From contig JAXRKP010001679.1 of NCBI GenBank assembly GCA_037039925.1, forward strand, positions 17,501 to 81,500: 64,000 nt of DNA. Direction: 5' to 3'. This document shows, piece by piece, positions 33,357-43,904 of this stretch (positions are counted from its first letter, which is position 1; the number at the start of each line of letters is the position of its first letter). Both the position numbers and the translations under genes were made by a program. The stretch is from Doris montereyensis (Eukaryota; Mollusca; Gastropoda; Nudibranchia; Dorididae). The notes under the pieces were generated by a model, which was given only the letters and a program-made list of their open reading frames with translations, did not search any database and was not told the origin of the DNA.

Positions 33357-34117
33357 TCAGTAACGAAAAGTTGTGTCACAGTTGATTCTGATGTTGTTGG
33401 GGGCATTGTAGTGGCATAACAAGGCGGGCCGACAGCTGGGTTTTCTACTGCTGACCCGCTCTTCCGTTTCCCTGGTTTTCTTTATCCTGAAGTTCTTGAA
33501 ATGCGTGCATGGGTTGTTACAGCGCCTGGCATTTGATCCAAATTTCTTGTGGAACCAGCAAATGGTATCAACGTCTGCTAATTCGGTGAGCGGCTGTACC
33601 GGTTCCGATGTAGCACACACTCTCATCGTTGTTGTTAGAGAGGTGTACAAGTTGTCTGCTTCTTTTGCCAGCGCTCTGTAGTCGCTACTGTTAAGCGAGT
33701 TGGCCAGGGGGTACGGATGGCTTCTGGCAATAGCCTCATGAATATTTGGCGGAAGAGGAAGCATGGCTTGTGGTCTCCTAAGAGAGCCAGCATTTTGTCC
33801 ATCATTTCGGATGGTTTATTATCACCTAGCTCCTTGATGTCAAGCAGAGTGGCTGCTTTCTCTGCCTTTGACAATCCGTACGCGTCTGTGAGGAACGATT
33901 TGATAGTGGCGTACTTACAGTCGAGAGGTGGTGAGGTGATGATAGCTAGCGATCTTGATGCTGTAGTCGGGTCAAGCGATGCCACCACGTGGTAATACTT
34001 CGTTTCGTCTGCTGTTATCCCTCGCAGAGCAAACTGTGCTTCGGTTTGGGCAAACCAAGCAGAGGGACAAGTGGTCCAGAATATTGGTAATTTCAAAGCT
34101 ACTGTTTGTACAGACAT
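33357..34117 (-). pseudogene. gag region with CHCC finger
   Basis: The capsid-like part starts at 34117 (minus) with LPIFWTTCPSAWFAQTEAQF and KSFLTDAYGL. After a frame change near 33700-33740 the second piece contains CWFHKKFGSNARRCNNPC, a C-x2-H-x9-C-x3-C finger. This is the CHCC pattern described for the CsRn1 clade in place of the usual CCHC knuckle. Confidence 0.85.
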
Positions 34118-34137
34118 TGTTACCTTTTAAAACTGAA

Positions 34138-34159
34138 AGGATCACGTCGGGGTCACCAA
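34138..34159 (-). other. primer-binding site for tRNA-Trp
   Basis: The plus strand next to the 5' LTR reads atcacgtcggggtcacca, identical to the 3' end of animal tRNA-Trp including CCA. The minus strand is therefore complementary to that tRNA. Confidence 0.9.
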
Positions 34160-34338
34160 TGTAGCTAATCGACTAAGACAAACGTAGTAGGTAGAAGTTA
34201 GCACTTGACTTTCTTTATTTACATTTCCTAGTCAAACGGAAATAGAGACGTGACGTCACACTAAGATACACACATAAAAAGTAAGACGATGACAAGACAC
34301 ATAACACGAGATTGGGTTGGAGAGTAGGGAACGCCACA
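34160..34338 (-). repeat. 5' LTR of the CsRn1-type element
   Basis: 179 bp, with no difference from 30129-30307 found by eye. In minus orientation this is the promoter-bearing LTR. The 39-bp array resumes at the next base. Confidence 0.95.
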
Positions 34339-34716
34339 ATGTCAATTTATGTATCTAAAACAGACAAAAGGAAGTTGATGTCAATTTATGTATCTAAAAC
34401 AGACAAAAGGAAGTTGATGTCAATTTATGTATCTAAAACAGACAAAATGATGTCGGTGTCAATTCATGTATCTAAAACAGACAAAAAGGAAGTTGATGTC
34501 AATTCATATATCTAAAACAGACAAAAGGAAGTTGATGTCAATTCATGTATCTAAAACAGACAAAATGATGTCGGTGTCAATTCATGTATCTAAAACAGAC
34601 AAAAGGAAGTTGATGTCAATTCATGTATCTGAAACAGACAAAAGGAAGTTGATGTCAATTCATGTATCTAAAACAGACAAAAGGAAGTTGATGTCAATTC
34701 ATATGTCTATGTTTAG
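34339..34716 (+). repeat. 39-bp minisatellite, right part, about ten copies
   Basis: Same unit and variants as 28314-30128. It begins with the duplicated ATGT, in register with the left part. Confidence 0.95.
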
Positions 34717-34877
34717 CAATTTATTCTAATCTTCACAGCTATTTTGAATTCATTGCAATGATTACGTTTACATGTATAAGAAATATGTTATTTTTTTGTT
34801 TGTTATGTTATACAATATTTTAATCACGTAATGCTTAAATATGCATACGCTGTTTTGCGTGTGAGGAATAAGTAAAA
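34717..34877. other. short AT-rich spacer in intron 11
   Basis: Contains gattacgtttacatgta-type sequence that recurs at 36937-36985. No gene was seen. Confidence 0.4.
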
Positions 34878-35275
34878 ATGTGTTGTATTTCACATTGTGT
34901 TGAAGAAATTTTAACATGTATCGTAATGTGTTGTATTTCATATTGTGTTGAACGAATTTTAACATGTATCGTAATGTGTTGTATTTCATATTGTGTTGAA
35001 GGAATTTTAACATGTATCGTAAAAATGTGTAAATTTTAACATATATAGTAAAAAAAATGTGTAAATTTTAACATGTATCGTAAAAATGTGTAAATTTTAA
35101 CATGTATCGTAAAAATGTGTAAATTTTAACATGTATCGTAAAAATGTGTGAATTTTAACATGTATCGTAAAAATGTGTAAATTTTAACATGTATTGTAAA
35201 AATGTGTGAATTTTAACATGTATCGTAAAAATGTGTGAATTTTAACATGTATCATAAAAATGTGTAAATTTTAAC
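34878..35275. repeat. two-stage minisatellite, 48-bp then 29-bp units
   Basis: Three 48-bp units (gtgttgtatttcatattgtg, ttgaacgaattttaacatgt, atcgtaat) pass into about nine 28/29-bp units (aaaaatgtgtaaattttaac, atgtatcgt). The shorter unit keeps only the end of the longer one. Confidence 0.92.
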
Positions 35276-35359
35276 ACCAAAACAATTTGCCACTTTGGAC
35301 AACAAGGTTGTATCTTACCGTATCTTAATAAAATTTCCTTTTTCTTTCGCCGTCCTTAG

Positions 35360-35630
35360 CGAAGCCTTACTTCATCTACCCGCTGACCAATCATCACGTG
35401 GACTTTGGCACCAGCCTGACTTGGCACTGCGAGGCTCTGGGGTCGGCCGTCCTTACCTATAAGTGGTACAAGGACGGGGTGGAGTTGCCAGCGGTCTGGC
35501 AACGGTGTCAGCGTCAGCTCCAACACCCTGACCATCAGTAAGCTTGACCCCAAGCACAACGGCATGTATCAGTGCGCTGCCACCAACACCCAGGGAACTA
35601 CCTTTTCCACCGGCCAGTTGCGGGTCTTGC
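35360..35630 (+). CDS. Cont: contactin exon 12: Ig4, complete domain (one frame break)
   Basis: A single exon carries all of Ig4. It starts AKPYFIYPLTNHHVDFG, has the first cysteine in LTWHCEALG and tryptophan in YKWYKDG, then breaks near 35491-35500. The rest reads SVSSNTLTISKL and NGMYQCAATNTQGTTF in another frame. The exon is 271 bp, which fits one extra base or two missing ones. Flanks are gccgtccttag and gtgagt. Confidence 0.9.
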
Positions 35631-35788
35631 GTGAGTATGAATTGTACATGCACACTTTTCAGTTGAGGTAGAGATCCTACAAAAAAAAACACAAACTTGT
35701 CAGGCTCTGGGTTTTTTTCCATTTACCGTACTCTTCCTAACACCAAGTCTCCTGTGTGAAGCTCATATCTCAAATTTAACTCTTGTAT

Positions 35789-36063
35789 GCAAATCTTATC
35801 TCTCACATAAAATTCTCCTTTGTAAATCTTATTGCTGAAGTATAGCTTCACTATGCAAATCTTATCTCTCACATAAAATTCTCCTTTGTAAATCTTATTG
35901 CTGAAGTATAGCTCCACTATGCAAATCTTATCTCTCACATAAAATTCTCCTTTGTAAATCTTATTGCTGAAGTATAGCTCCACTATGCAAATCTTATCTC
36001 TCACATAAAATTCTCCTTTGTAAATCTTATTGCTGAAGTATAGCTCCACTATGCAAATCTTGA
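35789..36063. repeat. 66-bp minisatellite, four copies
   Basis: The unit contains ctatgcaaatcttatctctc, acataaaattctcctttgta and aatcttattgctgaagtata. It is a higher-order form of the ctcctatgcaaatcttatc repeats after 36480. Confidence 0.93.
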
Positions 36064-36154
36064 CTTAATTGCATAGGACGGGGCGTCCTCTTTGTGACCC
36101 AATTACACACAGATTTCCTCCATTTTTCTTTATATAGTGCCCTTCTCTCCGCAG

Positions 36155-36450
36155 TTAGGAGCGGAATGTCGCACTGCTCTCTGGGGTGGGCGTCCTTTTG
36201 GGTCTTGGATTCATGAAATCTAACTTATAGCTGGCATTGATCCTTGTTTGTGCTTTACCCCTGATAACATGTCCGAACCAACGAATTCTCCTATTCACCA
36301 CCACATCACCAATTGTTTCGGTCATGTTCAGTGTGTCGCGTATGTGCATTTTTCTAAGTCTGTCTTGCTTAGTAACACCAAAGATAGCCCTTAGGCATTT
36401 CATTTCGAATACTAAGAGAGCAATCATTTCCTCTCTCTCGTAGTCCATCT
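36155..36450 (-). pseudogene. LINE C-terminal fragment
   Basis: An open minus-strand stretch of 97 codons includes FEMKCLRAIFGVTKQDRLR and RRIRWFGHVIR, the hallmark C-terminal region of many non-LTR retrotransposon polyproteins. It lies between two parts of one minisatellite family, so it inserted into an older array. Confidence 0.82.
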
Positions 36451-36479
36451 TTCAGAGCCAAATATGGCTATTGGCAAAA

Positions 36480-39010
36480 TGAGTGCAATTCTTATCTCTC
36501 AAATAGAATTCTCCTATGCAATTCTTATTTCTCAATTATATCTCTCCTTTTTGCAAATCTTATTTCTGAAATTTAACTCTCTTATATCAAATCTTATGTC
36601 TTCAATGTAACTCTACTATGCAAATCTTATCTCTCAAATAAAACTCTCCCATGCAAATTTTACTGCTGAAGTGTAGCTCTCCTATGCAAATTTCATCTCT
36701 CACATATAACTCCTATACAGATCTTATCTTAATCTGTCACATAAAACTCCTATACAGATCTTATCTTAATCTGTCACATATAACTCCTATACAAATCTTA
36801 TCTTAATCTGTCACATATAACTCCTATACAAATCTTATCTTAATCTGTCACGTATAACTCCTATACAAATCTCATCTCTCACATATAACTCCTATACAAA
36901 TCTTATCTCTCGCATATAACTCCTGTACAAATCTTATGATTGCGTTTACATGTACACGGAAAATGTTATTTTTTTGTCTGTTCTGTCATACAGTATTTTA
37001 ATCATTTAATGCTTAAATGTGTGTGAGCAGTTTATGCAAATTTTATTGCTGAAGTATAGCTCTACTTTGCAAACCTTATATGTCAAATATAAATCTCTTA
37101 TGTAAACCTTATATATCTCAAATATAAATCTCTTATGTAAACCTTATATTTCAAATATAAATCTCTTATGTAAACCTTATATATCTCAAATATAAATCTC
37201 TTATGTAAACCTTATATTTCAAATATAAATCCCTTATGCAAACCTTATATCTCAAATAATAATCTCTTATGTAAATCTTATATCTCAAATATAAATCTCT
37301 TATGTAAATCTTATATATATCTCAAATATAAATCTCTTATGTAAACCTTATATATCTCAAATATAAATCTCTTATGTAAACCTTATATATCTCAAATATA
37401 AATCTCTTATGTAAACCTTATATATCTCAAATATAAATCTCTTATGTAAACCTTATATATCTCAAATATAAATCTCTTATGTAAACCTTATATATCTCAA
37501 ATATAAATCTCTTATGTAAACCTTATATATCTCAAATATAAATCTCTTATGTAAACTTTATATCTCAAATATAAATCTCTTATGTAAACCTTATATATCT
37601 CAAATAATAAATCTCTTATGTAAACCTTATATCTCAAATATAAATCTCTTATGTAAATCTTAAATCTCAAATATAAATCTCTTATGCAAATCTTAAATCT
37701 CAAATATAAATCCTTATATAAATCTCTTATGTAAAACTTTATATCTCAAATATAAACCTTATCTCTTTATATAAATCTCTTATGTAAATCTTAAATCTCA
37801 AATATAAATCCCTTATATAAATCTCTTATCTCAAATATAAATCTTATAAATCTCAAATATAAATCCCTTATAAATCTTAAATCTCAAATATAAATCCTTA
37901 TATAAATCTCAAATATAAATCTCTTATGTAAACCTATATCTCAAATATAAATCCCTTATATAAATCTCTTATGCAAACCTTAAATCTCAAATATAAATCC
38001 CTTATATAAATCTCTTATGTAAACTCAAATATAAATCTCTTATATAAATCCCTTATATAAATCCCTTATATAAATCTCTTAAAACCTTAAATCTCAAATA
38101 TAAATCCCTTATATAAATCTCTTATGTAAACCTTAAATCTCATATAAATCTCAAATATAATAAATCTCTTATGTAAACCTAAAAATCCCTTATATAAATC
38201 TCTTATATAAACCTTATAAATCTCAAATATAAATCCCTTATATAAATCTCTTATGTAAACCTTAAATCTCAAATATAAATCCCTTATATAAATCCCTTAT
38301 ATAAATCCCTTATATAAATCCCTTATGTAAACCTTAAATCTCAAATATAAATCCCTTATATAAATCTCTTATGTAAACCTTATATCTCAAATATAAATCC
38401 CTTATATAAATCCCTTATATAAATCTCTTATGTAAACCTTAAATCTCAAATATAAATCCCTTTATATAAATCCCTTATATAAATCTCTTATGTAAACCTT
38501 ATATCTCAAATGTGACTCATGTGCAAATTTTACTGCTCAGTGCAACTCTCCTATGCAAACCTTATCTCTGAGATAGAACTCCCCTGTGTACATTTTATCT
38601 CTCTAATAGAACTCTCCTATGTAAATTTTATCTCTCAAATATCTCTCCAATATAAATTGTATCTCTCAAATAGAACTCGCCTGTGTACATTTTATCTCTC
38701 TAATAGAACTCTCCAATGTAAATTGTATCTCTCAACTATATCTCTTCTATGCAAACCTTATCTCTCAAATATAAATCTCCTATGTAAATTTCATCTCTCA
38801 ACTGTATTTCTTCTATGAAAATCTTATCTCTCAACTGTAACTCTCCTATGTAGACTGTATCTCTCAACTATATCTCTTCTGTGTAAATCTCATCTCTCAA
38901 CTATTACTCTCCTATGTAAACTGTATCTCTCAATTATAACTCTCCTATGCAAATCCTATCTCTTGAACATAACTCTCCTATGCAAATCTTGTCTCTCAAA
39001 CAAAACTCAT
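36480..39010. repeat. 2.5-kb AT-rich minisatellite of 20-35-bp units
   Basis: The core unit in 37050-38520 is tctcaaatataaatctctta plus tgtaaacctta-type sequence. The edges (36480-37040, 38520-39010) use a related unit with actctcctatgcaaatctta. A short duplicate of 34760-34850 lies inside at 36935-37030. It ends about 20 bp before exon 13. Confidence 0.93.
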
Positions 39011-39032
39011 AACATTTAACTCTTTCTTTCAG

Positions 39033-39330
39033 AGATCACGCCTTCCTTTGAAAAAAACCCAATGACGAAGGTTGTGAGCGCTTCCAGGACGGTAACGTCA
39101 TCCTTCGCTGCAACCCTATTGGCGCCCGCGGCCGACCTTCACCTGGTCTCACGACGGCAGTAACCTCAATCTCCAGCCAGGGATATACTCAGAGGAAGAC
39201 CACTATCGCATGACGATTGACGGAAATTTGGTCATCACAGGCGTGACCTCGGGAGACTCAGGTCGCTACACCTGCGCAGTGCAAAACTCTGTGGGAGAAG
39301 CGGAGGATTTTTCCAACTTGAGGATCCTGG
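39033..39330 (+). CDS. Cont: contactin exon 13: Ig5, complete domain (two frame breaks)
   Basis: A single exon carries Ig5. It opens QITPSFEKNPMTKVVSAS and continues in a second frame as QDGNVILRCNPIGA. A third frame gives TFTWSHDGSNLNLQPGIYSE and later SGRYTCAVQNSVGEAEDF. The breaks lie near 39083-39086 and in the GC-rich run 39121-39136. One missing base at each restores 99 codons. Flanks are ctttctttcag and gtaaga. Confidence 0.9.
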
Positions 39331-39654
39331 GTAAGAATGCTGGCGTGGAAGATGCAGGCGATGGGGAAAATATTTGTTTTTTGTGTTTGATATTTATAAC
39401 TGTCTGTGTGGGACCCCCTGGTTGTTCTGTGGGGGTTACACTATTGTTTTCTTAATTTGAGTCTTGTTTGATTCATTCGACGTACTTGGGTTGAAATGTA
39501 AATACCAGCATTGGATTCATCATTCAAAGAGACAAAACGGCACCTCTATAGGACTTTACAGAAAGTTTGAGCCTAATTAATTGAGGTATAAAGACTTTTC
39601 GGTCGGATTGCATTTAGTCTTATTCGTATCTATAAAAAGAAATAAAGTTGGATT
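39331..39654. other. start of intron 13, no gene seen
   Basis: Unassigned sequence between exon 13 and repeat C, without a recognisable element. Confidence 0.4.
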
Positions 39655-40010
39655 TATAGTTTGTATGCCTGCACAAATGAAGGCTCATCGACTGTACATC
39701 ATTCACCCCCCCCCCCCCAGCAGCAGGCCATTTTATTCAAAGTCCTTCTCAACTCCTTTATGAGCTTATAGTACACAAACCTGTTTGGCTTTTTTGTACT
39801 AACACTCTGACAAGATCCTTCTCTACCTACAGCCGGGTACTTATTCACACCTGAGTCCAGTGAGGAAAGTAGAGTGAAGTATCTTTATCAATAGTATACC
39901 GTTGTGAGAGGAACCCCCCCCCCCCTTCCCTTCCCCACCTGTGTAAGCCGTAGGGCTTTGAATCAGTGGGATCATGATTAATGACTCACAACACTACTGT
40001 TCAGCTATAG
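39655..40010 (+). mobile_element. dispersed repeat family C, copy 2
   Basis: Matches 1640-1960 block by block (aggctcatcgactg, caaagtccttctcaactcc, ctgacaagatcc, tacagccgggtactt, cacctgagtcc). C runs at 39706 and 39917 differ in length. Confidence 0.65.
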
Positions 40011-40084
40011 CTCCATGTATATAGATATGGATTCAATTGTTGTTGAGTAATTAGTTCATGATAGTGATAATAATGTACATTTCT

Positions 40085-40745
40085 ATTGCACACTTACATG
40101 TGATACATAGAAGAATACATATTACATGTGATACGTAGAAGAATACATGTTACATGTGATACGTAGAAGAAGACATATTACATGTGATACATAGAAGAAG
40201 ACATATTACATGTGATACATAGAAGAATACATAGTGATACAATGAATACATATTACATGTGATACATAGAAGAATACATATTACATGTGATACATGGAAG
40301 AATACATATTACATGTGATACATAGAAGAAGACATATATACATAGAAGAATACATATTACATGTGATACATGGAAGAATACAATTTTACATGTGATACAT
40401 AGAAGAATACATATTACATGTGATACATAGAAGAATACATATTACATGTGATACATAGAAGAAGACATATTACATGATACAAGAATACATATTACAGAAG
40501 AATACATATTACATGTGATACATAGAAAGAATACATATTACATGTGATACATAGAAGAATACATATTACATGTGATACATAGAAGAATACATATTACATG
40601 TGATACATAGAAGAATACATATTACATGTGATACATAGAAGAATACATATTACATGTGATACGTAGAAGAATACATATTACATGTGATACATAGAAGAAT
40701 ACATATTACATGTGATACATAGAAGAATACATATTACATGTGATA
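40085..40745. repeat. 28-bp minisatellite, about 22 copies
   Basis: The unit is acatattacatgtgatacat plus agaagaat. Some copies are deleted internally (near 40220 and 40490). Confidence 0.95.
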
Positions 40746-41024
40746 TATAATAGGAATTTCATACATCAAGCTACATGAATACAGCATAAAAGTGATATAT
40801 AATAGGAATTTATGACAAAAATCAACAATTCAAAAAAATCAAATTCAAAACAAGAAGAAGAAAGGCGTTTAACAGTAAGAACTGCCATGAAGTCATATTC
40901 CACATACACACACAAATACACACACACACAAGCTTCTTCATGCCCCAATAAAATTATGCAATTTTTCATTTAAGAAAGAAAGCTTTTATCATTGTTTAAT
41001 TTATCCTCATCGTCTTTATACTAC

Positions 41025-41325
41025 CCTGATCAATGGCCTTGTGATAAGCTGTTGAACTTGGGATCATGGGGTGCTGGGTTTGAATCCAGGTGTGGGCGGA
41101 TGGCGAGGCTGCTGGTAGGTCATACTTCTTTCCTTTCACTCTTTTACTTTTCTTTTCATCTTGCTGGTTCCTCTTAATTCACTCTTTTACTTTTCTTTTC
41201 ATCTTGCTGGTTCCTCTTAATTCACTCTTTTACTTTTCTTTTCATCTTGCTGGTTCCTCTTAATTCACTCTGATATCACTGCTAAAGGTAAGCGGGGTCA
41301 ATTTCAATGATTTAAACAAAGTCAG
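41025..41325 (+). mobile_element. SINE-like family D copy with tRNA-like head and internal expansion
   Basis: The head (ggccttgtgataagctgttg, gggtttgaatccaggtgtgg) looks tRNA-derived with a good B box. The body has the tactictttcc-type block (tcatacttctttcctttcac) and the end ctctgatatcactgc. A 43-bp internal piece is repeated about three times. Confidence 0.7.
41128..41272. repeat. 43-bp minisatellite inside family D, about three copies
   Basis: The unit contains ttcactcttttacttttctt and ttcatcttgctggttcctct. The same piece is single-copy in other family-D members. Confidence 0.93.
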
Positions 41326-41386
41326 TTTTGTATAGTATAAAGATAATTATTTTTTCTTCTTTTTCTCTCTTTTCATCTCTTTTCAG

Positions 41387-41552
41387 AGGGCGCCACGTTT
41401 TCTCAGCTGCCGTCAAGCAAGCAAGTGGAAGTCAACCTCACCGCTGTTCTGGTGTGTCAGGCTTCTTATCCTCCTGAGAGAGACATGATTTACGAATGGA
41501 AGTTCAATGACCATGTCATTGATTTTAAGCTTTCGAGACTGAGTATTCCCTG
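41387..41552 (+). CDS. Cont: contactin exon 14: Ig6, first half
   Basis: The exon encodes EGATFSQLPSSKQVEVNLTA, then VLVCQASYPPERDMIYEWKF, ending LSRLSIP. It holds the first cysteine and core tryptophan of Ig6. Flanks are tcttttcag and gtgagt. It ends with two bases of a tryptophan codon. No frame problem was seen. Confidence 0.92.
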
Positions 41553-41594
41553 GTGAGTAATTTTTTGGTCAACAGGTGCAGTTGTCTCATGCAA

Positions 41595-41890
41595 TAGCAG
41601 GACTTGGTAGTCCAAAGGTGTAACAGGTATCGGTCACTCAACCAAAGGTTTTGGGTTCGAGTAAACCCCCTCCCCCCTGGGTTCGAGTAACCCCCCCCCC
41701 CTCCCCAGTCCAGGAAGGTGGATTGGCACCTAGTCCAACCGGAAACGGATAATTAAAGGAGGTCTCCTGTGTAGATGACAACACTCGGTGGTTAAATTAA
41801 TAAAAAAATATTAAAAATTGTACCTCAACCCGTCGTCCTTGTTTTGTTTGGGATGTGGGTAATATCAAATGATATCGATCAAATCAAGTC
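41595..41890 (+). mobile_element. SINE family B copy, nearly full
   Basis: It contains ggacttggtagtccaaaggt, cactcaaccaaaggttttgg, gttcgagtaa, gtccaggaaggtggattggc, ggaggtctcctgtgtagatg and a gatgtgggtaa...atcaaat tail. A CCCCCC-rich duplication lies at 41665-41710, and the conserved aagatccc middle is missing. Confidence 0.8.
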
Positions 41891-42004
41891 TTATGCAGTA
41901 TAATTTTGTTCATAAAGTTCTTGCTCAAGCCTATCTGGTCAAGCATTGAAAAGGAATCAGGACTATGTCTGCAATTGTTTTTCATCTGAATTCCCAGAAA
42001 TAGC

Positions 42005-42335
42005 GTATTTGATTTGATTCACCCACATCCACAACTTAGGCGATCTCAGGTTTTTTTTGGTAGGATTTTTAATTTTATGCTGACTGTCCTGTAAACAGCC
42101 AATGGATCTTTAACGTGCACAGTGTTGTGATCTGCACATGGGACCTCCTTTTATCTCTGTCTCTAATGGAACCAGGTGTCGATCCACCTCCCTGGACCTG
42201 GAAAGATGGGGTTGGGGGGCGGGGGTGTAGATTGTGCTCGAAAAAAACTCGAGAAAATGTTTGAACCGTTGGTGGGGTTTGGACCCACTACCTTTTGGTT
42301 GAGAGGCCGGCACCTTGCCTCTGGACTATCGAGTC
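42005..42335 (-). mobile_element. SINE family B copy, full length
   Basis: All blocks are present on the minus strand: head (tttgaaccgttggtggggtt, ttggttgagaggccggcacc on plus), middle (cctgtaaacagccaatggat, ctttaacgtgcacag) and tail (gatttgattcacccacatcc). It is one of the best-kept copies and a good reference. Confidence 0.88.
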
Positions 42336-42384
42336 CTCCCGAAATGGTTTGTAGTTTGAAGGTTCTTTCATTCATGGCCCCAAA

Positions 42385-42735
42385 GACATTGATTTGATTT
42401 GATTTTACCCACAACTGAGGAGAGTTCAGGGTTTTCGGTAGAATTTTTAATTTTGTGCCGGACTGCCTGTAAACAGCCACAGGATTTTTGACATGCGCAG
42501 AGTGTTGTCATCTGCCAGCGAGATCTCCTTTTTATTGTCCTACCTCTGATGGCGACTTTTTGTCCTACCTCTGATGGCGACTTTTGTCCTATCTCTGATG
42601 GCGACTTTTTGTCCTATCTCTGATGGCGACTTTTTGTCCTACCTCTGATGGCGACTTATTGTCCTACCTCTGATGGCGACTTATTGTCCTATCTCTGATG
42701 ATGACTTATTGTCCTACCTCTGAGTTCAAGCCACT
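42385..42735 (-). mobile_element. SINE family B copy with internal tandem expansion
   Basis: Tail and middle (gatttgattttacccacaac, cctgtaaacagccacaggat) are normal. The block around tctctgatggcgac is then repeated eight times before a head remnant, gagttcaagccactac. Confidence 0.82.
42530..42722. repeat. 25-bp minisatellite inside SINE B, eight copies
   Basis: The unit is tgtcctacctctgatggcga plus cttat or ctttt. Unexpanded SINE-B copies have tctctaatggaacc or tctctgatgtgac once at this place. Confidence 0.93.
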
Positions 42736-42814
42736 ACAATAATTGGATAATTTTCTAGATAATTTTTTAGAGTTTTTGCGATTGTGTCAAATAAATGGTT
42801 TAATTGGTTTTCCC

Positions 42815-43590
42815 ATTGTGTCTGTTGATATGCTTGGTTTTGGTGTTTTTCCCATTGTGTCTGTTGATATGCTTGGTTATTGGTGTTTTCCCATTGTGTC
42901 TGTTGATATGCTTGGTTATCTATGTTTTTCCCATTGTGTCTGTTGATATGCTTGGTTATCTATGTTTTCTCATTGTGTCTGTTGATATGCTTGGTTATCT
43001 ATGTTTTTCTCATTGTGTCTGTTGATATGCTTGGTTATCTATGTTTTTCTCATTGTGTCTGTTGATATGCTTGGTTATCTATGTTTTTCCCATTGTGTCT
43101 GTTGATATGCTTGGTTATTGGTGTTTTTCCCATTGTGTCTGTTGATATGCTTGGTTATTGGTGTTTTTCCCATTGTGTCTGTTGATATGCTTGGTTATGC
43201 TTGGTTATTGGTGTTTTTCCCATTGTGTCTGTTGATATGCTTGGTTATTGGTGTTTTTCCCATTGTGTCTGTTGATATGCTTGGTTATTGGTGTTTTCCC
43301 ATTGTGTCTGTTGATATGCTTCTTGGTTATTGGTGTTTTCCCATTGTGTCTGTTGATATGCTTGGTTATCTATGTTTTTCCCATTGTGTCTGTTGATATG
43401 CTTGGTTATCTATGTTTTTCTTCATTGTGTCTGTTGATATGCTTGGTTATCTATGTTTTTCCCATTGTGTCTGTTGATATGCTTGGTTATCTATGTTTTT
43501 CCCATTGTGTCTTTGTTGATATGCTTATTATCTATGTTTTCCCATTGTGTCTGTTGATATGCTTGGTTATTGGTGTTTTCAGTTTGTGTC
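42815..43590. repeat. 40-bp minisatellite, about 19 copies
   Basis: The unit contains ttggttatctatgtttttcc and cattgtgtctgttgatatgc. Two subtypes (atctatg and attggtg) occur in blocks. It ends about 40 bp before exon 15. Confidence 0.95.
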
Positions 43591-43628
43591 GGATGATTTC
43601 AATTGTTTTGGTATTTTATTCTGAACAG

Positions 43629-43753
43629 GGTATCGGCAACCAAGAGGCTACTTGTATGTTGGACAGTTCAGTTCCACAATGAGGGATGGTATACTTGCTC
43701 AATCATTTCAACCTTGGGTCGGCAGTCTGAGAACTGTCATCTTGAGGTCCTGG
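43629..43753 (+). CDS. Cont: contactin exon 15: Ig6, second half
   Basis: The exon encodes WVSATKRLLVCWTVQFHNEG and then WYTCSIISTLGRQSENCHLE. The W-Y-T-C gives the second Ig6 cysteine. There are extra cysteines at LVCW and NCHLE. Phases agree with exons 14 and 16, and the frame is open throughout. Flanks are ttctgaacag and gtaagc. A 40-bp array ends only about 40 bp upstream. Confidence 0.88.
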
Positions 43754-43904
43754 GTAAGCCCTTTTCTCTTTTATACAAGTCAAACTATTTTATATAAAAG
43801 TCAAATTTATTTTGTATTCTGGTGGTGATACAGGATAACTTTAAGGGGGGGGAGTGGTGGTGGTCGGGGGAGCATGTCCTGAAAGTGATTTTTGTAAACT
43901 GTTC

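Larger units (their letters stand above)
30129..34338 (-). mobile_element. CsRn1-type Ty3/Gypsy LTR retrotransposon, full length but frame-broken
   Basis: The element is 4,210 bp and reads on the minus strand. It has two identical 179-bp LTRs with TG...CA ends, a tRNA-Trp primer-binding site, gag, protease, reverse transcriptase, RNase H and integrase in Ty3/Gypsy order, and a purine tract. ATGT flanks both ends as a target duplication. A CHCC-type gag finger and a tRNA-Trp primer are marks of the CsRn1 clade. The coding region is split over many frames, so it cannot act as written. Confidence 0.92.

Noticed and set aside
32973..34117. Vertebrate-type retrovirus or envelope gene
   Set aside because: Domain order, short LTRs, CHCC finger and tRNA-Trp primer fit a Ty3/Gypsy retrotransposon, and there is no room for an envelope gene.
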